The notes: generated by a model from the sequence alone, not told the origin. A DNA stretch of 64,000 nt from UBA2266 sp964406945 (GCA_964406945.1 CAYOTO010000002.1:1-64000); one strand, 5' to 3'. Numbered from the stretch's first letter, positions 51,544 to 61,467 are shown. Numbers and translations are program-made.

Positions 51544-52830
51544 ATGAAGCGACAGCCATCAGTCACACGCCGGGAATTCTTGAGAAAAAGCGCCCTTGCG
51601 GCCGGAGCAGCCGTAGCCGCTCCCGCCATTGTGCCCTCGTCCGTTCTGGGCGCCAATGCACCCAGCAACCGCATCGTAATGGGCGCCATAGGAGTCGGCT
51701 CCCAGGGCCACGGCGATATGCAGGGCTTTCTTGGCAAGTCCGAGGTCCAGATGGTGGCCGTCTGCGACGTGGATAAGGCCCACCGCGACCGGGCCAAGAA
51801 CACCGTCGATGGCAGGTACGGCAACAAGGACTGCAAAACATACCTCGACTTCCGCGAACTGATAGCCAGAGGCGATCTGGACGCCGTTCAATTGGCTCTA
51901 CCCGATCACTGGCATGCCGTTCCGGCGATTGCAGCCGCAAAAGCGGGCCTCGACATCCACGGCCAGAAGCCCTTTGCCCGCTCTATTCGCGAGGGCCGGG
52001 CAATGGTCGATGCCGTCAATCGATACGGAAGAATATGGCAGACGGGCAGTCAGCAGCGATCCGATTACAAATTCCGCCGCGCCTGCGAACTGGTCCGAAA
52101 CGGCCGCATCGGCAAAATTCAGAAAATCGAAGTCGGTCTTCCCACCGGCGGAGCAAGCGACGTAAAGCCCGTTCAGCCGATACCGGAGGGCCTCGACTGG
52201 AACTGGTGGCTCGGGCCGGCCCCGTATGTGCCTTACCGGGGCATCTGCCACTGGAACTGGCGATGGGTCATGGACTACTCCGGCGGCCAGCTCACCGACT
52301 GGGCCGGACACCACATCGACATCGCCCACTGGGGGATGGGCTGGTCCAGAACCGGCCCCGTCGAAATAGAAGGAAATGGCGACTACCCCACCGACGGCTT
52401 CTACAACGTACCGATGCGCTACAAATTCACCTGCACCTACTCCAACGGCATCCAACTGACCGTCGCCAACAACCAGCAGTTGACCCAGGGAGCCAAATGG
52501 TACGGCGATAAAGGCTGGATTCACGTCAATCGAGGCGGCCTCAGCGCATCGGACGACAAAATTCTGCGGTCCGAAATAGGCCCCGACGAAATCAGGCTGT
52601 ACGAAAGCAGAGACCACAAGCAGAACTTCCTCGACTGCGTCAAGACCCGCAAGGAGACGATCTGCCCGGCCGAGGTCGGACACCGTTCGATCAGCGTAGG
52701 CCTTCTCGGCGAGATCGCAATGCTCACCGGACGCCGCATAAAATGGAATCCCGAAACCGAAGAAATCATAAACGACCCTGCCGCAAGCGAACTGCTCGGC
52801 AGAAGCTATCGCGAACCCTGGGTTCTCTAA
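51544..52830 (+). CDS. Tat-exported Gfo/Idh/MocA-family oxidoreductase
   Basis: A 428-residue protein. The twin-arginine signal TRREFLRKSALAAGAAVAAP predicts export with a bound cofactor. The Rossmann fold follows: GAIGVGSQGHGD and VVAVCD-type strand (read VAVCDVDKAHR), then the signature DAVQLALPDHWHAVPAI and DIHGQKPFARS, the GxP/EKP equivalent. The C-terminal sandwich includes WAGHHIDIAHWGMG. The family oxidises or epimerises sugars with NAD(P). ATG 51544 follows AGGAG by 6 bases, which rules out the longer frame from 51409. It heads a run of same-strand genes. Confidence 0.93.
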   Translation: MKRQPSVTRREFLRKSALAAGAAVAAPAIVPSSVLGANAPSNRIVMGAIGVGSQGHGDMQGFLGKSEVQMVAVCDVDKAHRDRAKNTVDGRYGNKDCKTYLDFRELIARGDLDAVQLALPDHWHAVPAIAAAKAGLDIHGQKPFARSIREGRAMVDAVNRYGRIWQTGSQQRSDYKFRRACELVRNGRIGKIQKIEVGLPTGGASDVKPVQPIPEGLDWNWWLGPAPYVPYRGICHWNWRWVMDYSGGQLTDWAGHHIDIAHWGMGWSRTGPVEIEGNGDYPTDGFYNVPMRYKFTCTYSNGIQLTVANNQQLTQGAKWYGDKGWIHVNRGGLSASDDKILRSEIGPDEIRLYESRDHKQNFLDCVKTRKETICPAEVGHRSISVGLLGEIAMLTGRRIKWNPETEEIINDPAASELLGRSYREPWVL

Positions 52831-52869
52831 GTCGTCCGACATAAGCCTCAAAAAAAGGAGCAGCATATA

Positions 52870-55800
52870 ATGAAACGTTTTCAGATTTTCCTGACCATGG
52901 CAGCAATCGCTCTCACAGCCGCCGTGCCCGCGGCAAAGGCCGACAAGCAATGGCAGAGCCTCTTCGATGGCAAAACCCTTGATGGCTGGACCCAGAGGGG
53001 CGGCAAGGCCAAATACACCGTCGAGAATGGCGAGATAGTCGGCACAACCGTCCTTAACACCCCCAACAGCTTTCTCTGTACCGACAAAATGTACAGCGAT
53101 TTCATCCTTGAGGTCGAATTCCTGGTCGCCGACAACATGAATTCGGGTATCCAGATTCGCTCCAACAGCTACAAAGACTACAAGAACTACCGGGTCCACG
53201 GCTATCAGGTCGAAATCGACCCGTCCTCCCGCGCCTGGAGCGGCGGAATTTATGACGAGGCCCGCCGCGGTTGGCTCTTCCCGCTCAAAGACAAGCCCGC
53301 CGCCCAGAAGGCCTTCAAAAACGGTCAGTGGAATCACTACCGTATCGAGGCGATCGGCGACAGGATCCGCACCTGGGTCAATGGCGTACCCGCCGCCGAT
53401 CTGACCGATGACATGACGAGCATAGGCTTCATCGCATTGCAGGTCCACAGCTCCAAAACCGCCGGAACCCAGATCAAATGGCGCAACATCCGCATAAAAG
53501 ACCTTGCCGCAAAGAGAGGCCAACCCTACCTCAAAACGCTCATAATCGACGGTCAGAACAATCACAACTGGCGGGAAACAACCCCCGTCTTGAAGCAGAT
53601 ACTCGAAGATACGGCCCTTTTCAGCGTCGACGTGGCGACCACACCCGGCAAGGGCGAGCCGATGGACTCGTTCAAACCCGATTTCAGCAAGTATGACGTC
53701 GTAGTCGCCAATTACACAGGCGACAGTTGGCCTGCCCAGACTCAAAAGAGCTTCGTAGAGTACATGAAAAACGGAGGCGGACTCGTGGTGTACCACGCCG
53801 CCGACAACGCCTTTCCAAACTGGCAGGAATGGAATGAGATGATAGGCGTCGGAGGCTGGGGAGGCCGCGACGAAAAATCGGGGCCAATGGTCCGTTACAG
53901 AGATGGAAAAGTGGTGTTCGACCATTCGCCCGGCAGAGGCGGCACGCACGGCCCGCAGCACGAATTCAAGGTCGTAGCCAGAATGCCGGATCATCCGATC
54001 TTAAAGGGGCTGCCGCAGGAATGGACTCACTGTGCCGATGAACTCTACAGCAAGCTCCGCGGCCCGGCCAAGAACCTCTCGGTCCTGGCCACGGCCTACG
54101 CGGACCCCGAAAAACGCGGAACCGGCGAGAACGAACCGATACTGATGACGATCGATTACGGAAAAGGCAGGGTTTTCCATACTGTTCTGGGCCATGCCGG
54201 CAAGCAGCTCCACTCGGTCGGCTGTATCGTTACGCTCCAGCGGGGCGCCGAATGGGCCGCCACCGGCAGCGTTACTCAACACAAAGTGCCCGAGGATTTT
54301 ACGACCGGCGTAAGCATGAGGCCGGATGAAAGCACTTACAAACAGATAAGCCAGTACGATTTCGGAAAATCACGCGAGGCTTTGGCCGCAATCAGGGCCG
54401 AGATCCGAAGTGTTCCCATCGGGGCTTACGACCGCATCGAGGCCAGTCTGCTGGAACAGTTGGATGCCCCCGGGATCACGTATGCAGGCAAGCAGTTTGT
54501 CTGCCGTATGCTTCGCAGAGTCGGATCGGCCAAAAGCGTTCCGGCCCTAACGATAATGCTGGCCGACAAGGAACTCTCGCACATGGCCCGGTTTGCGCTG
54601 CAGCACATGCCGGCTCCGGAGGCAGGCGCGGCATTGCGAACCGCCATGGGCCAACTCAAAGGCGACCTTCTCGCCGGCGTAATAGGCTCTCTGGGCCAGC
54701 GCGGCGAAAACAAGGCGGTTGAGGAAATCGCAAAAGCCGCTGCAAGCACAAACTACAATGTTGCTAACGCTGCGGTAATGGCGCTTGGCAGAATAGGTAC
54801 GCCCGACGCCGCGGCGGCTTTGGCGAAGATCAGTGTGTCTGCTAATCTCGCCTCGCTCAAGGACAACTCTCTGCTGATGTGTGCGGACAACATGGTCGAG
54901 AGTGACCCGGAGCCGGCAATTGCCATCTACCGAAAACTCTCAAAATCCGGCAGTAACACCGCCGTCAAAATCGCCGCTTATCAGGGGCTGATCAAGGCCG
55001 ATCCCCAAAGTCGCGTCTCCACCGCACTCACACTGCTCAAAAGCAACAACGTGGCCCTCAAGCAGTCCGCCGGCAAGTTCATAGCCGAACTCGAAGGTTC
55101 CGGCGTAACGATTCAGTTAGGTCAGCAACTGAAAAAACTCGAGCCGGAGACTAAAGCCGTCCTTCTTGCGGCTCTGGAAAGCCGTGCGGACAAAGCCGCA
55201 GCTCCTTACGTCGCTGAGGAAGTCTCATCCCGCAATGATTCCGTACGACTGGCGGCGGTGCAGGCTCTTGGCGTGGTCGGAACGGCTGATGAGGTAGAAT
55301 TGCTCGCAAGAACCAGCACGCAGCAGGGCGAAATTGGAAAAGCCGCCATGGCAAGCCTCGGCAAAATCACCGGCAGGGGTGTTTCGAAGAAATTCGCCCA
55401 GGTAGCCGTGGGCAAAGCCCCTGTGCCTGTCAGGGTTAATGCAATCGAGAGCATTATCGACCGCAACGATGCCGAAGCCGTCGATTCGCTGCTGGAAGCT
55501 GCCGCGGACGACGATACGCGTGTACGGGCAGCCGCCTATAAGGCAATCGGCCAACTGGGCGGGCCCCGGGAGGTTCGCAGCCTGGCCAAAATGCTGGTCG
55601 AAACGAACCGTTCTTCCGCCCGTGCGGCAATGAAAAAAGCCCTGCGCACTATTGTGGCCCGGCTCGAAAATCCGGATGCTTCGCCGATTATTGCCGCGAT
55701 GTCAAAAGCCGATGCAGAAGGCAAAGCCGCGCTGCTTGAAGTCCTGCCTGAAATCGGCGATTCAGCTTCGCTGGCCGCGGTTAGAAGCCAACTGGATAGT

Positions 55801-56550
55801 GATAATGCCGAAGTGAAAAAGGCTGCGGTCCGGGCACTCGCCCAATGGCCGAATTCCCAGCCGCTCGACAAAATGCTCGATGTGGCCGCTGAGGGCGACG
55901 ATGCAGCTACAAGGATACTGGCCCTTCGCGGCTATATAAAGCTGATCTCGCTGCCGAGCAACCGCTCCAGTGCCGAGAGCGTTAAGCTGCTGGAAAAGGC
56001 GATGCAGATTGCCGAGCGAACGCAGGAAAAGCGGACCGTTCTCGGTGCGCTGCCCAATTATCCCGGACCCGAGGCCATTGCCCTGGCTCAGAAGGCCAGG
56101 TCCGACACTGCTCTTGCGGCCGAGGCCGTTCTTGCGATTAAGAAGATTAAGAGCATAATGGCCAACAAAAAGCTGCAGGTCTCAGCGTCGCGTAACAGCG
56201 GCTCGGCTAAGAACGCCATCGACGGCGATCGCGCCACCCGCTGGGATACCGGCAGGGGCATGACCCCCGGCGACTGGTTCATGGTCGATCTGGGCGTTGA
56301 GAGCACCGTAGAAGGCCTTACGCTGGACGCCGCGGGCTCGCCCGGAGACTATCCCAGAGGTTATGAGGTTTATGTCTCGTTCGGCGGATCCGACTGGGGA
56401 AAGCCGGTTGTTACCGGTAAATCGAACAAGCCAGTAACCGAAATCGAGTTCCAGACCTCGGTTAAAGCCAGATTTATCAAGATCGTTCAGACAGGACGCG
56501 TGCCGAATCTTTTCTGGTCGATTCACGAACTCAAAGTGCATTTTGATTGA
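52870..56550 (+). CDS. Secreted DUF1080 / ThuA / HEAT-repeat / F5-8C fusion
   Basis: A 1226-residue exported protein. In order: DUF1080 (3-keto-disaccharide-hydrolase-type) sandwich about 27-215 (LFDGKTLDGWTQRGG, YQVEIDPSSRAWSGGIYDE); ThuA-like domain about 222-475 (LIIDGQNNHNWRETTPVLK, GGGLVVYHAADNAFPNW, DHPILKGLPQEW); HEAT repeats about 520-1080 (VRLAAVQALGVVGTADEV); F5/8-type-C/discoidin domain about 1085-1226 (AIDGDRATRWDTGRG). DUF1080 and ThuA are often adjacent genes in sugar catabolism with Gfo/Idh/MocA oxidoreductases; here they are fused and lie 39 bases after one. AAAGGAG precedes the ATG. The start of rfbA follows by only 15 bases. Confidence 0.92.
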   Translation: MKRFQIFLTMAAIALTAAVPAAKADKQWQSLFDGKTLDGWTQRGGKAKYTVENGEIVGTTVLNTPNSFLCTDKMYSDFILEVEFLVADNMNSGIQIRSNSYKDYKNYRVHGYQVEIDPSSRAWSGGIYDEARRGWLFPLKDKPAAQKAFKNGQWNHYRIEAIGDRIRTWVNGVPAADLTDDMTSIGFIALQVHSSKTAGTQIKWRNIRIKDLAAKRGQPYLKTLIIDGQNNHNWRETTPVLKQILEDTALFSVDVATTPGKGEPMDSFKPDFSKYDVVVANYTGDSWPAQTQKSFVEYMKNGGGLVVYHAADNAFPNWQEWNEMIGVGGWGGRDEKSGPMVRYRDGKVVFDHSPGRGGTHGPQHEFKVVARMPDHPILKGLPQEWTHCADELYSKLRGPAKNLSVLATAYADPEKRGTGENEPILMTIDYGKGRVFHTVLGHAGKQLHSVGCIVTLQRGAEWAATGSVTQHKVPEDFTTGVSMRPDESTYKQISQYDFGKSREALAAIRAEIRSVPIGAYDRIEASLLEQLDAPGITYAGKQFVCRMLRRVGSAKSVPALTIMLADKELSHMARFALQHMPAPEAGAALRTAMGQLKGDLLAGVIGSLGQRGENKAVEEIAKAAASTNYNVANAAVMALGRIGTPDAAAALAKISVSANLASLKDNSLLMCADNMVESDPEPAIAIYRKLSKSGSNTAVKIAAYQGLIKADPQSRVSTALTLLKSNNVALKQSAGKFIAELEGSGVTIQLGQQLKKLEPETKAVLLAALESRADKAAAPYVAEEVSSRNDSVRLAAVQALGVVGTADEVELLARTSTQQGEIGKAAMASLGKITGRGVSKKFAQVAVGKAPVPVRVNAIESIIDRNDAEAVDSLLEAAADDDTRVRAAAYKAIGQLGGPREVRSLAKMLVETNRSSARAAMKKALRTIVARLENPDASPIIAAMSKADAEGKAALLEVLPEIGDSASLAAVRSQLDSDNAEVKKAAVRALAQWPNSQPLDKMLDVAAEGDDAATRILALRGYIKLISLPSNRSSAESVKLLEKAMQIAERTQEKRTVLGALPNYPGPEAIALAQKARSDTALAAEAVLAIKKIKSIMANKKLQVSASRNSGSAKNAIDGDRATRWDTGRGMTPGDWFMVDLGVESTVEGLTLDAAGSPGDYPRGYEVYVSFGGSDWGKPVVTGKSNKPVTEIEFQTSVKARFIKIVQTGRVPNLFWSIHELKVHFD

Positions 56551-56565
56551 TTTGGAGGCAGCAAT

Positions 56566-57291
56566 ATGAACCTTAAGGGCGTTGTCCTAGCGGGCGGAAC
56601 CGGTTCGAGACTCATGCCGCTCACCAAGGTCACCAATAAGCACCTGTTGCCGGTCGGCGACAAACCGATGATCTATCATCCCATCGAGAAACTGACCTCG
56701 GCCGGCATAGAAGAGATACTCATTGTGACCGGTGTCGAGCACATGGGCGATGTAGTGAGCCTGCTGGGTTCCGGCAGAGATTTCGGCTGCCGCTTCACCT
56801 ACAAAGTTCAGGATGAAGCCGGTGGCATAGCCCAGGCGCTTGGCCTGGCCCGCAATTTTGCAGGTCAGGACGCGGTTGCCGTGTTGCTCGGGGATAACGT
56901 CTTTCAGGATAGCCTCAACAAGGTTGTCGAGGAATTCACCACACAGAGGGTCGGCGCCCGACTGCTGCTCAAAAAAGTGCCCGATCCGAACAGGTTCGGT
57001 GTTGCCGAAGTTGACGGCGACAGAATCGTCGGTATCGAGGAAAAGCCGACCGAGCCCAAAACCCACTTCGCTGTTACGGGCATTTACTTCTACGACGCCG
57101 CGGTTTTCGACATCATCGGTACTCTCAAGCCCTCCGACAGGGGCGAGCTCGAAATAACCGACGTAAACAATGCCTACATTGCGAAGAACCAGTTGGCTTT
57201 TAACATGCTCCAGGGCTGGTGGACGGACGCCGGAACACTCGAATCGCTGAAGAAGGCAAACCTACTAGTTACAGAGGAGCCGCCCAAATGA
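56566..57291 (+). CDS. rfbA: Glucose-1-phosphate thymidylyltransferase (short type)
   Basis: A 241-residue cytosolic enzyme that joins glucose-1-phosphate and dTTP to give dTDP-glucose. The nucleotidyltransferase signature is clear: LAGGTGSRLMPLTKVTNKHL then LPVGDKPMIYHPI, plus LLGDNVF (metal Asp) and GIEEKPTEPK. It lacks the longer C-terminal part of the RfbA of enterobacteria, matching the short StrD/RfbA-like group. GGAGG lies 7 bases before the ATG. It overlaps the next gene by 4 bases (ATGA), so translation is coupled. Confidence 0.9.
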   Translation: MNLKGVVLAGGTGSRLMPLTKVTNKHLLPVGDKPMIYHPIEKLTSAGIEEILIVTGVEHMGDVVSLLGSGRDFGCRFTYKVQDEAGGIAQALGLARNFAGQDAVAVLLGDNVFQDSLNKVVEEFTTQRVGARLLLKKVPDPNRFGVAEVDGDRIVGIEEKPTEPKTHFAVTGIYFYDAAVFDIIGTLKPSDRGELEITDVNNAYIAKNQLAFNMLQGWWTDAGTLESLKKANLLVTEEPPK

Positions 57292-57815
57292 GTAAGGAAA
57301 TCGCACCGCTCAAAGCGGTTCTTGTTGACGAAGGCCTTATTGTGAGGGGCTCCGGCTCACTTATAGACGGCGTGGGAGTCCGCCGGGCCAAAGTCCTGCC
57401 CGACGAGAGGGGCCGACTCGGAGAAATAATGCGAGCCGACGATCCCTGGTTTGAAAAATTCGGCCAGGTATATTTCACCACAACATATCCCGGCATCGTC
57501 AAGGCCTGGCATTTTCATAAGAAACAGACCGACCATTTCTACGTGCTCAAAGGCGCCCTCAAGGTCGCTCTTTATGATGAAAGAGAAGATTCGCCGACCA
57601 AAGGCGTCGTCAACCAGGTTTACATGACCGAGCATCTGCCCGCACTCGTGAGGATTCCTCCCGGTATTCAGCACGGCTGGATGTGCGTCGGCGACACCGA
57701 GGCATATATCGTGAACATCGTCTCCGAAATGTACGATTACAACAGCCCCGACGAGTTCCGCACGCATCCCCACGACAACCATATTCCCTATGACTGGGCA
57801 AAAAAGGATGGCTGA
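57288..57815 (+). CDS. RmlC-like cupin, dTDP-4-dehydrorhamnose 3,5-epimerase family
   Basis: A 175-residue cupin. Family features are KAWHFHKKQTDHFYVLKG (the RGxHyQ block of RmlC is replaced by KAWHFH), DEREDSPTKGV and RIPPGIQHGW. It would convert the 4-keto sugar made by RfbB into the L-configured intermediate, but the altered N-terminal active-site block leaves open that it is a related ketoisomerase. GAGGAG precedes ATG 57288. It overlaps rfbA by 4 bases and the next gene by 8 bases. Confidence 0.8.
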   Translation: MSKEIAPLKAVLVDEGLIVRGSGSLIDGVGVRRAKVLPDERGRLGEIMRADDPWFEKFGQVYFTTTYPGIVKAWHFHKKQTDHFYVLKGALKVALYDEREDSPTKGVVNQVYMTEHLPALVRIPPGIQHGWMCVGDTEAYIVNIVSEMYDYNSPDEFRTHPHDNHIPYDWAKKDG

Positions 57816-58650
57816 ACAAAAGCTGACAATCCTGGGCGGTCGTGGAATGCTCGGCACGGACCTCGTAAAGCTTTGTGAGCGAAGAGGTCTCAACCCAAAA
57901 GCTCTGGATCTGCCCGAGTTCGACATCACGGACACCGGGCAACTGGCCGCAGCGGTCGAGTCGTCCGATATCATAATCAATTGCGCGGCCTATACAAACG
58001 TGGATGGAGCCGAGACCGAGAGTGAACTTGCCCACAAGATAAACGCTGAAGCAGTGGGGCGCCTGGGCGAGCTCGCAGCAAAAGCAGGCACGTATGTGAT
58101 CCACATCAGCACGGACTTTGTCTTCGACGGCAAGACCGAGACCTCCTACAAGGAGACCGATACCCCGAATCCAATCGGCGAGTACGGTGCTTCGAAACTG
58201 GCCGGCGAGCGTCTGCTGGCCGACAGCGGCGCACAGGCCTGTGTTCTGCGTGTCCAATGGACCTATGGAGCCTACGGCGAAAACTTCATCACAAAGATAC
58301 TTGCCAGGGCCCGCGCCGGAGGGCCTTTGACGGTTGTCGACAACGAAAAAGGCTCGCCCACGGCCACCACGGAAGCATCGAAAGCCATTTGCCGGCTGCT
58401 GCCGCAGAGACCGACGGGTCTGTACCACTTCGCCGCGGCCGGTTACGCCAGCCGTTTCGAAGTGGCCCGATTCATACTGGTCAAGACGGGCATAGAATGC
58501 GATCTAAAACCCTGTAAAGCTGCCGACTGGCCCAGCCCCGCGGCCAGACCTCTTAACAGCAGATTTGACTGCAGCAAAATAGCAGCTCTGCTGAACGAGC
58601 CTCTCAGGCCGTGGCAGGATCCACTCGAAGAATTCCTGGGGATACTATGA
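57808..58650 (+). CDS. rfbD: dTDP-4-dehydrorhamnose reductase
   Basis: A 280-residue short-chain dehydrogenase-type enzyme that makes dTDP-L-rhamnose (or a related sugar) with NAD(P)H. The signs are the nucleotide-binding ILGGRGMLGTDL, the RmlD block DIIINCAAYTNVDGAE, VIHISTDFVFDG and the YxxxK pair in EYGASKLAGE. ATG 57808 overlaps the previous stop by 8 bases; an in-frame ATG at 57790 would add six residues. It overlaps the next gene by 4 bases (ATGA). Confidence 0.93.
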   Translation: MAEQKLTILGGRGMLGTDLVKLCERRGLNPKALDLPEFDITDTGQLAAAVESSDIIINCAAYTNVDGAETESELAHKINAEAVGRLGELAAKAGTYVIHISTDFVFDGKTETSYKETDTPNPIGEYGASKLAGERLLADSGAQACVLRVQWTYGAYGENFITKILARARAGGPLTVVDNEKGSPTATTEASKAICRLLPQRPTGLYHFAAAGYASRFEVARFILVKTGIECDLKPCKAADWPSPAARPLNSRFDCSKIAALLNEPLRPWQDPLEEFLGIL

Positions 58651-59660
58651 GAAGAATACTCGTAACCGGCGGCGCCGGATTCATAGGCAGTAACTTCGTG
58701 CAGATGGTGGTCAAAGACCACCCCGACAGCTTCATTGTAAATCTCGACAAACTCACCTACGCGGGCAATCTGGAAAACCTCGCTGACGTCCAGGATCACC
58801 CGAACTACAGGTTTATAAAAGGTGATATCTGCAACGCGTTGCTGATTGAAGACATCATTGACGAGCATAAAATAGATTCCATAATCAATTTTGCCGCCGA
58901 AACCCATGTCGACAGGTCGATCTCCGAACCCAAGGTCTTCATCGACACAAACATCACCGGCACGCTCACCTTACTCGAAGCCGCCCGCGGCAAAGAAGTC
59001 GAGCGTTTCGTGCAGGTCTCGACCGACGAGGTGTACGGCTCGCTGGGGCCCGAAGGAGCGTTCAGTGAAACCACGCCGCTTAGCCCGAATTCTCCCTACT
59101 CGGCCAGCAAGGCTTCGGCCGACCATTTCGTCCGGGCCTTCGGGCACACCTGGGGTGTCAAATATAATATCACAAGATGTTCCAACAACTACGGCCCCTA
59201 TCAGTTTCCCGAGAAACTGATCCCCCTTATGATCAACAACGCCATAAACGACAGGAATCTGCCGGTCTACGGCGACGGCCTGCAGGTCCGCGACTGGCTC
59301 TATGTCTACGATCATTGCACCGCAATATGGGCCGTGCTCACAAAATCCGAGCCAGGCAAAATCTACAACATCGGCGGTTGCAACGAAAAGACTAATATGG
59401 AGGTGGTCCGCACGATCTTAAAATGCCTCGACAAGCCCGAATCGCTGATCACGCACGTAACCGACCGCCCCGGCCACGACCGCCGGTACGCGATCGACGC
59501 GACCAAAATCATGGCCGAACTGGGCTGGAAGCCCTCAGTCGACTTCGACCAGGGCATAAAAGACACGATAGACTGGTATCTGGGGGCCGAAAAGTGGCTC
59601 AAAAGCGTAGTCTCAGGCGATTACCAGCAATACTATCAATCAATGTACGGCAACCGTTGA
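58647..59660 (+). CDS. rfbB: dTDP-glucose 4,6-dehydratase
   Basis: A 337-residue SDR enzyme that converts dTDP-glucose to dTDP-4-keto-6-deoxyglucose. Motifs: VTGGAGFIGSNF (NAD site), NFAAETHVDRSI, VSTDEVYGSLG with the catalytic TDE, and SPYSASKASADHF with the YxxxK pair. GDGLQVRDWLYV is also typical. ATG 58647 overlaps the rfbD stop. The order rfbA, cupin, rfbD, rfbB is a complete set for a dTDP-6-deoxysugar. Confidence 0.95.
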   Translation: MRRILVTGGAGFIGSNFVQMVVKDHPDSFIVNLDKLTYAGNLENLADVQDHPNYRFIKGDICNALLIEDIIDEHKIDSIINFAAETHVDRSISEPKVFIDTNITGTLTLLEAARGKEVERFVQVSTDEVYGSLGPEGAFSETTPLSPNSPYSASKASADHFVRAFGHTWGVKYNITRCSNNYGPYQFPEKLIPLMINNAINDRNLPVYGDGLQVRDWLYVYDHCTAIWAVLTKSEPGKIYNIGGCNEKTNMEVVRTILKCLDKPESLITHVTDRPGHDRRYAIDATKIMAELGWKPSVDFDQGIKDTIDWYLGAEKWLKSVVSGDYQQYYQSMYGNR

Positions 59661-59682
59661 AACCAGCAGTCGAAAGCACCCA

Positions 59683-60501
59683 ATGTCCGAAGTAACACCA
59701 GGAAAAGCCACGATTTGCATCGTTAATTACAAGACTTTCGATTTCACCAGGCTTTGTTTGCGCAGTATACGCAAATTTACCGATTACCCGTGCGAAGTTC
59801 TGGTGGTCGATAACGACTCGGCCGATGAATCGCTCGAATATTTGAAATCTCTTGACTGGATCAAACTGATCGAACGCCGCGCAAAACCCGGCGAACCGGG
59901 CGGCGGTTACGCACACGGGGCGGCTCTGCAACTGGCTCTGGAACAATGCCGCACGGAATTCTTCGTCTCAATGCACTCGGACACGTTCGTGAAGAAGCAC
60001 GGCTGGCTCAAATCACTGATAGATTATTTCAAGGACGATCCGAAGACGGCCTGCGTGGGCTCGGGCAAGATAGAGCTTATTCCGCAATGGCGGCTTTGGC
60101 TGAAGAAGGCGACAGATTTTCGAACCTTCAAGCGCAAACTGCTGAGAACGCCGGACCCTCTGGGCAAGTATCGGTACTACAATCGCACAATCTGCAGCCT
60201 CTACCGAACCGAAGTTCTGCAAAATGAGAAGTTGTCTTTTCTCATGGATCGCGACAAGGGCCTGACCGCCGGCAAGAAACTGTATTTCGAACTCGTCGAC
60301 CGCGGCTACAATACCGTCGAACTGCCGCCCTCGGTCATGGGCAAATACGTCATCCACCTGGCTCACGCCACCCAGGTCGTGAATCCGCAGGAGTTTACTT
60401 TGAGAAAGCACACCGTTCGCAAATGCAACCGCCTTGTAAGAAAGGTGATGTCGTCGCCGGTGATTCAAGACGTGCTGAAAGACGAATCTCTAGACCATTG
60501 A
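59683..60501 (+). CDS. Glycosyltransferase family 2-like protein
   Basis: A 272-residue cytosolic or membrane-associated protein. The GT-A fold begins ATICIVNYKTFDFTRLCLRS, then EVLVVDNDSADESLEYL, a Gly-rich GGGYAHGAALQLAL and the DxD-like FVSMHSDTFV (SDT). The family moves sugars from nucleotide donors onto surface polymers. It lies 22 bases after rfbB and is probably the transferase that uses the dTDP-sugar. No clear ribosome site is visible. Confidence 0.85.
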   Translation: MSEVTPGKATICIVNYKTFDFTRLCLRSIRKFTDYPCEVLVVDNDSADESLEYLKSLDWIKLIERRAKPGEPGGGYAHGAALQLALEQCRTEFFVSMHSDTFVKKHGWLKSLIDYFKDDPKTACVGSGKIELIPQWRLWLKKATDFRTFKRKLLRTPDPLGKYRYYNRTICSLYRTEVLQNEKLSFLMDRDKGLTAGKKLYFELVDRGYNTVELPPSVMGKYVIHLAHATQVVNPQEFTLRKHTVRKCNRLVRKVMSSPVIQDVLKDESLDH

Positions 60502-60540
60502 TTGGACCCTCTGTCAGCTTTACCTGTTTTCAATGCAACT

Positions 60541-61467
60541 ATGAAGCCCCGGATCACAAATATAGTCTTCACAAAGAACCGCCCGCTGCAGTTGGAGGCC
60601 TATCTCCGCAGCCTGCGAAGAAGTATCGCCCCCGAACTGCTTAAAACATACGTCCTTCAGAAGGTGGAACTCTTTCAAGACCAGTACCAGCAGGTTTTCC
60701 AACAGTACCCGGACTGCACGGTCGTGCAGGAAACCAACTTTCACAAGGATATGCTGGCGATACTGCAAGCCGTCGATACGCCTTACGTGCTCTTCGGCAT
60801 AGATGACGTTGTCTACTTCGATTCAGTCGATTTCGGGCTTATAGAGGAACCGTTCCAGAGTCAAACTGACGATATTTTCGGATTTTCGTTTCGTTTCGGC
60901 GAAGAATCCGTTCGGCAGGGCGGCGATACGGTGGAAAAAGCGGATCTGAATGCCGGTACGGTTTTTCGTTTCAACTGGCAAAAGGGCCGGACCCCCTCAA
61001 CAAGATACCCCTTCGAGCTTACTTCGACCATCTACCGCACCAGTTTGGTCAGAGAGATAATTGCCGGCACGATGAGTTCGAATCCTCTGGCGAAGGCTCT
61101 TTTCACGCCTGGATCGCCCATTGTGAGAACTCTCGGTGCGGTTATGTCGCAAAAATCCATACTCAAGCGTTTTGGCTTCTTCTTCAGCCCCAATAACTTC
61201 GAATCCTGGCCCTGCCGCTGGTGCCAGAACCACCCCGAAATCCTGCCTCCGTTTACATACTTTCAAAAGCTGTGTGCCTCGGCAATCCAGGTCAACATGG
61301 TGAATACGACCACGCGCCAGAAAGTGGCCGCCGCGGAAGATTTTTCGGTGGAAGCCCTTAACGCAAAATTCAAACAGGGTTACCGCGTAGATATCGATTT
61401 CGTCGCAGCTTCCAGGCCGACTATTCGCGGTTGCGGCCGAGAGTTCTTCAAGCTCACAAAACTCTGA
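60541..61467 (+). CDS. Glycosyltransferase-like protein
   Basis: A 308-residue protein of GT-A character: ITNIVFTKNRPLQLEAYLRS at the start (as in family-2-type enzymes), VVQETNFHKDMLAIL, and YVLFGIDDVVYFDSVDF with the IDD/DxD-like site. The C-terminal half is less typical and ends basic (RGCGREFFKLTKL). ATG 60541 is the first ATG; the frame is open back to a TTG directly after the previous stop. The donor and acceptor are unknown. Confidence 0.7.
   Translation: MKPRITNIVFTKNRPLQLEAYLRSLRRSIAPELLKTYVLQKVELFQDQYQQVFQQYPDCTVVQETNFHKDMLAILQAVDTPYVLFGIDDVVYFDSVDFGLIEEPFQSQTDDIFGFSFRFGEESVRQGGDTVEKADLNAGTVFRFNWQKGRTPSTRYPFELTSTIYRTSLVREIIAGTMSSNPLAKALFTPGSPIVRTLGAVMSQKSILKRFGFFFSPNNFESWPCRWCQNHPEILPPFTYFQKLCASAIQVNMVNTTTRQKVAAAEDFSVEALNAKFKQGYRVDIDFVAASRPTIRGCGREFFKLTKL

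Noticed and set aside
51898..53994. A 698-codon open frame on the reverse strand
   Set aside because: It is antisense to the oxidoreductase and DUF1080-type genes, has no domain features, and its Val/Gly/Asp-rich make-up is that of a GC-codon shadow.
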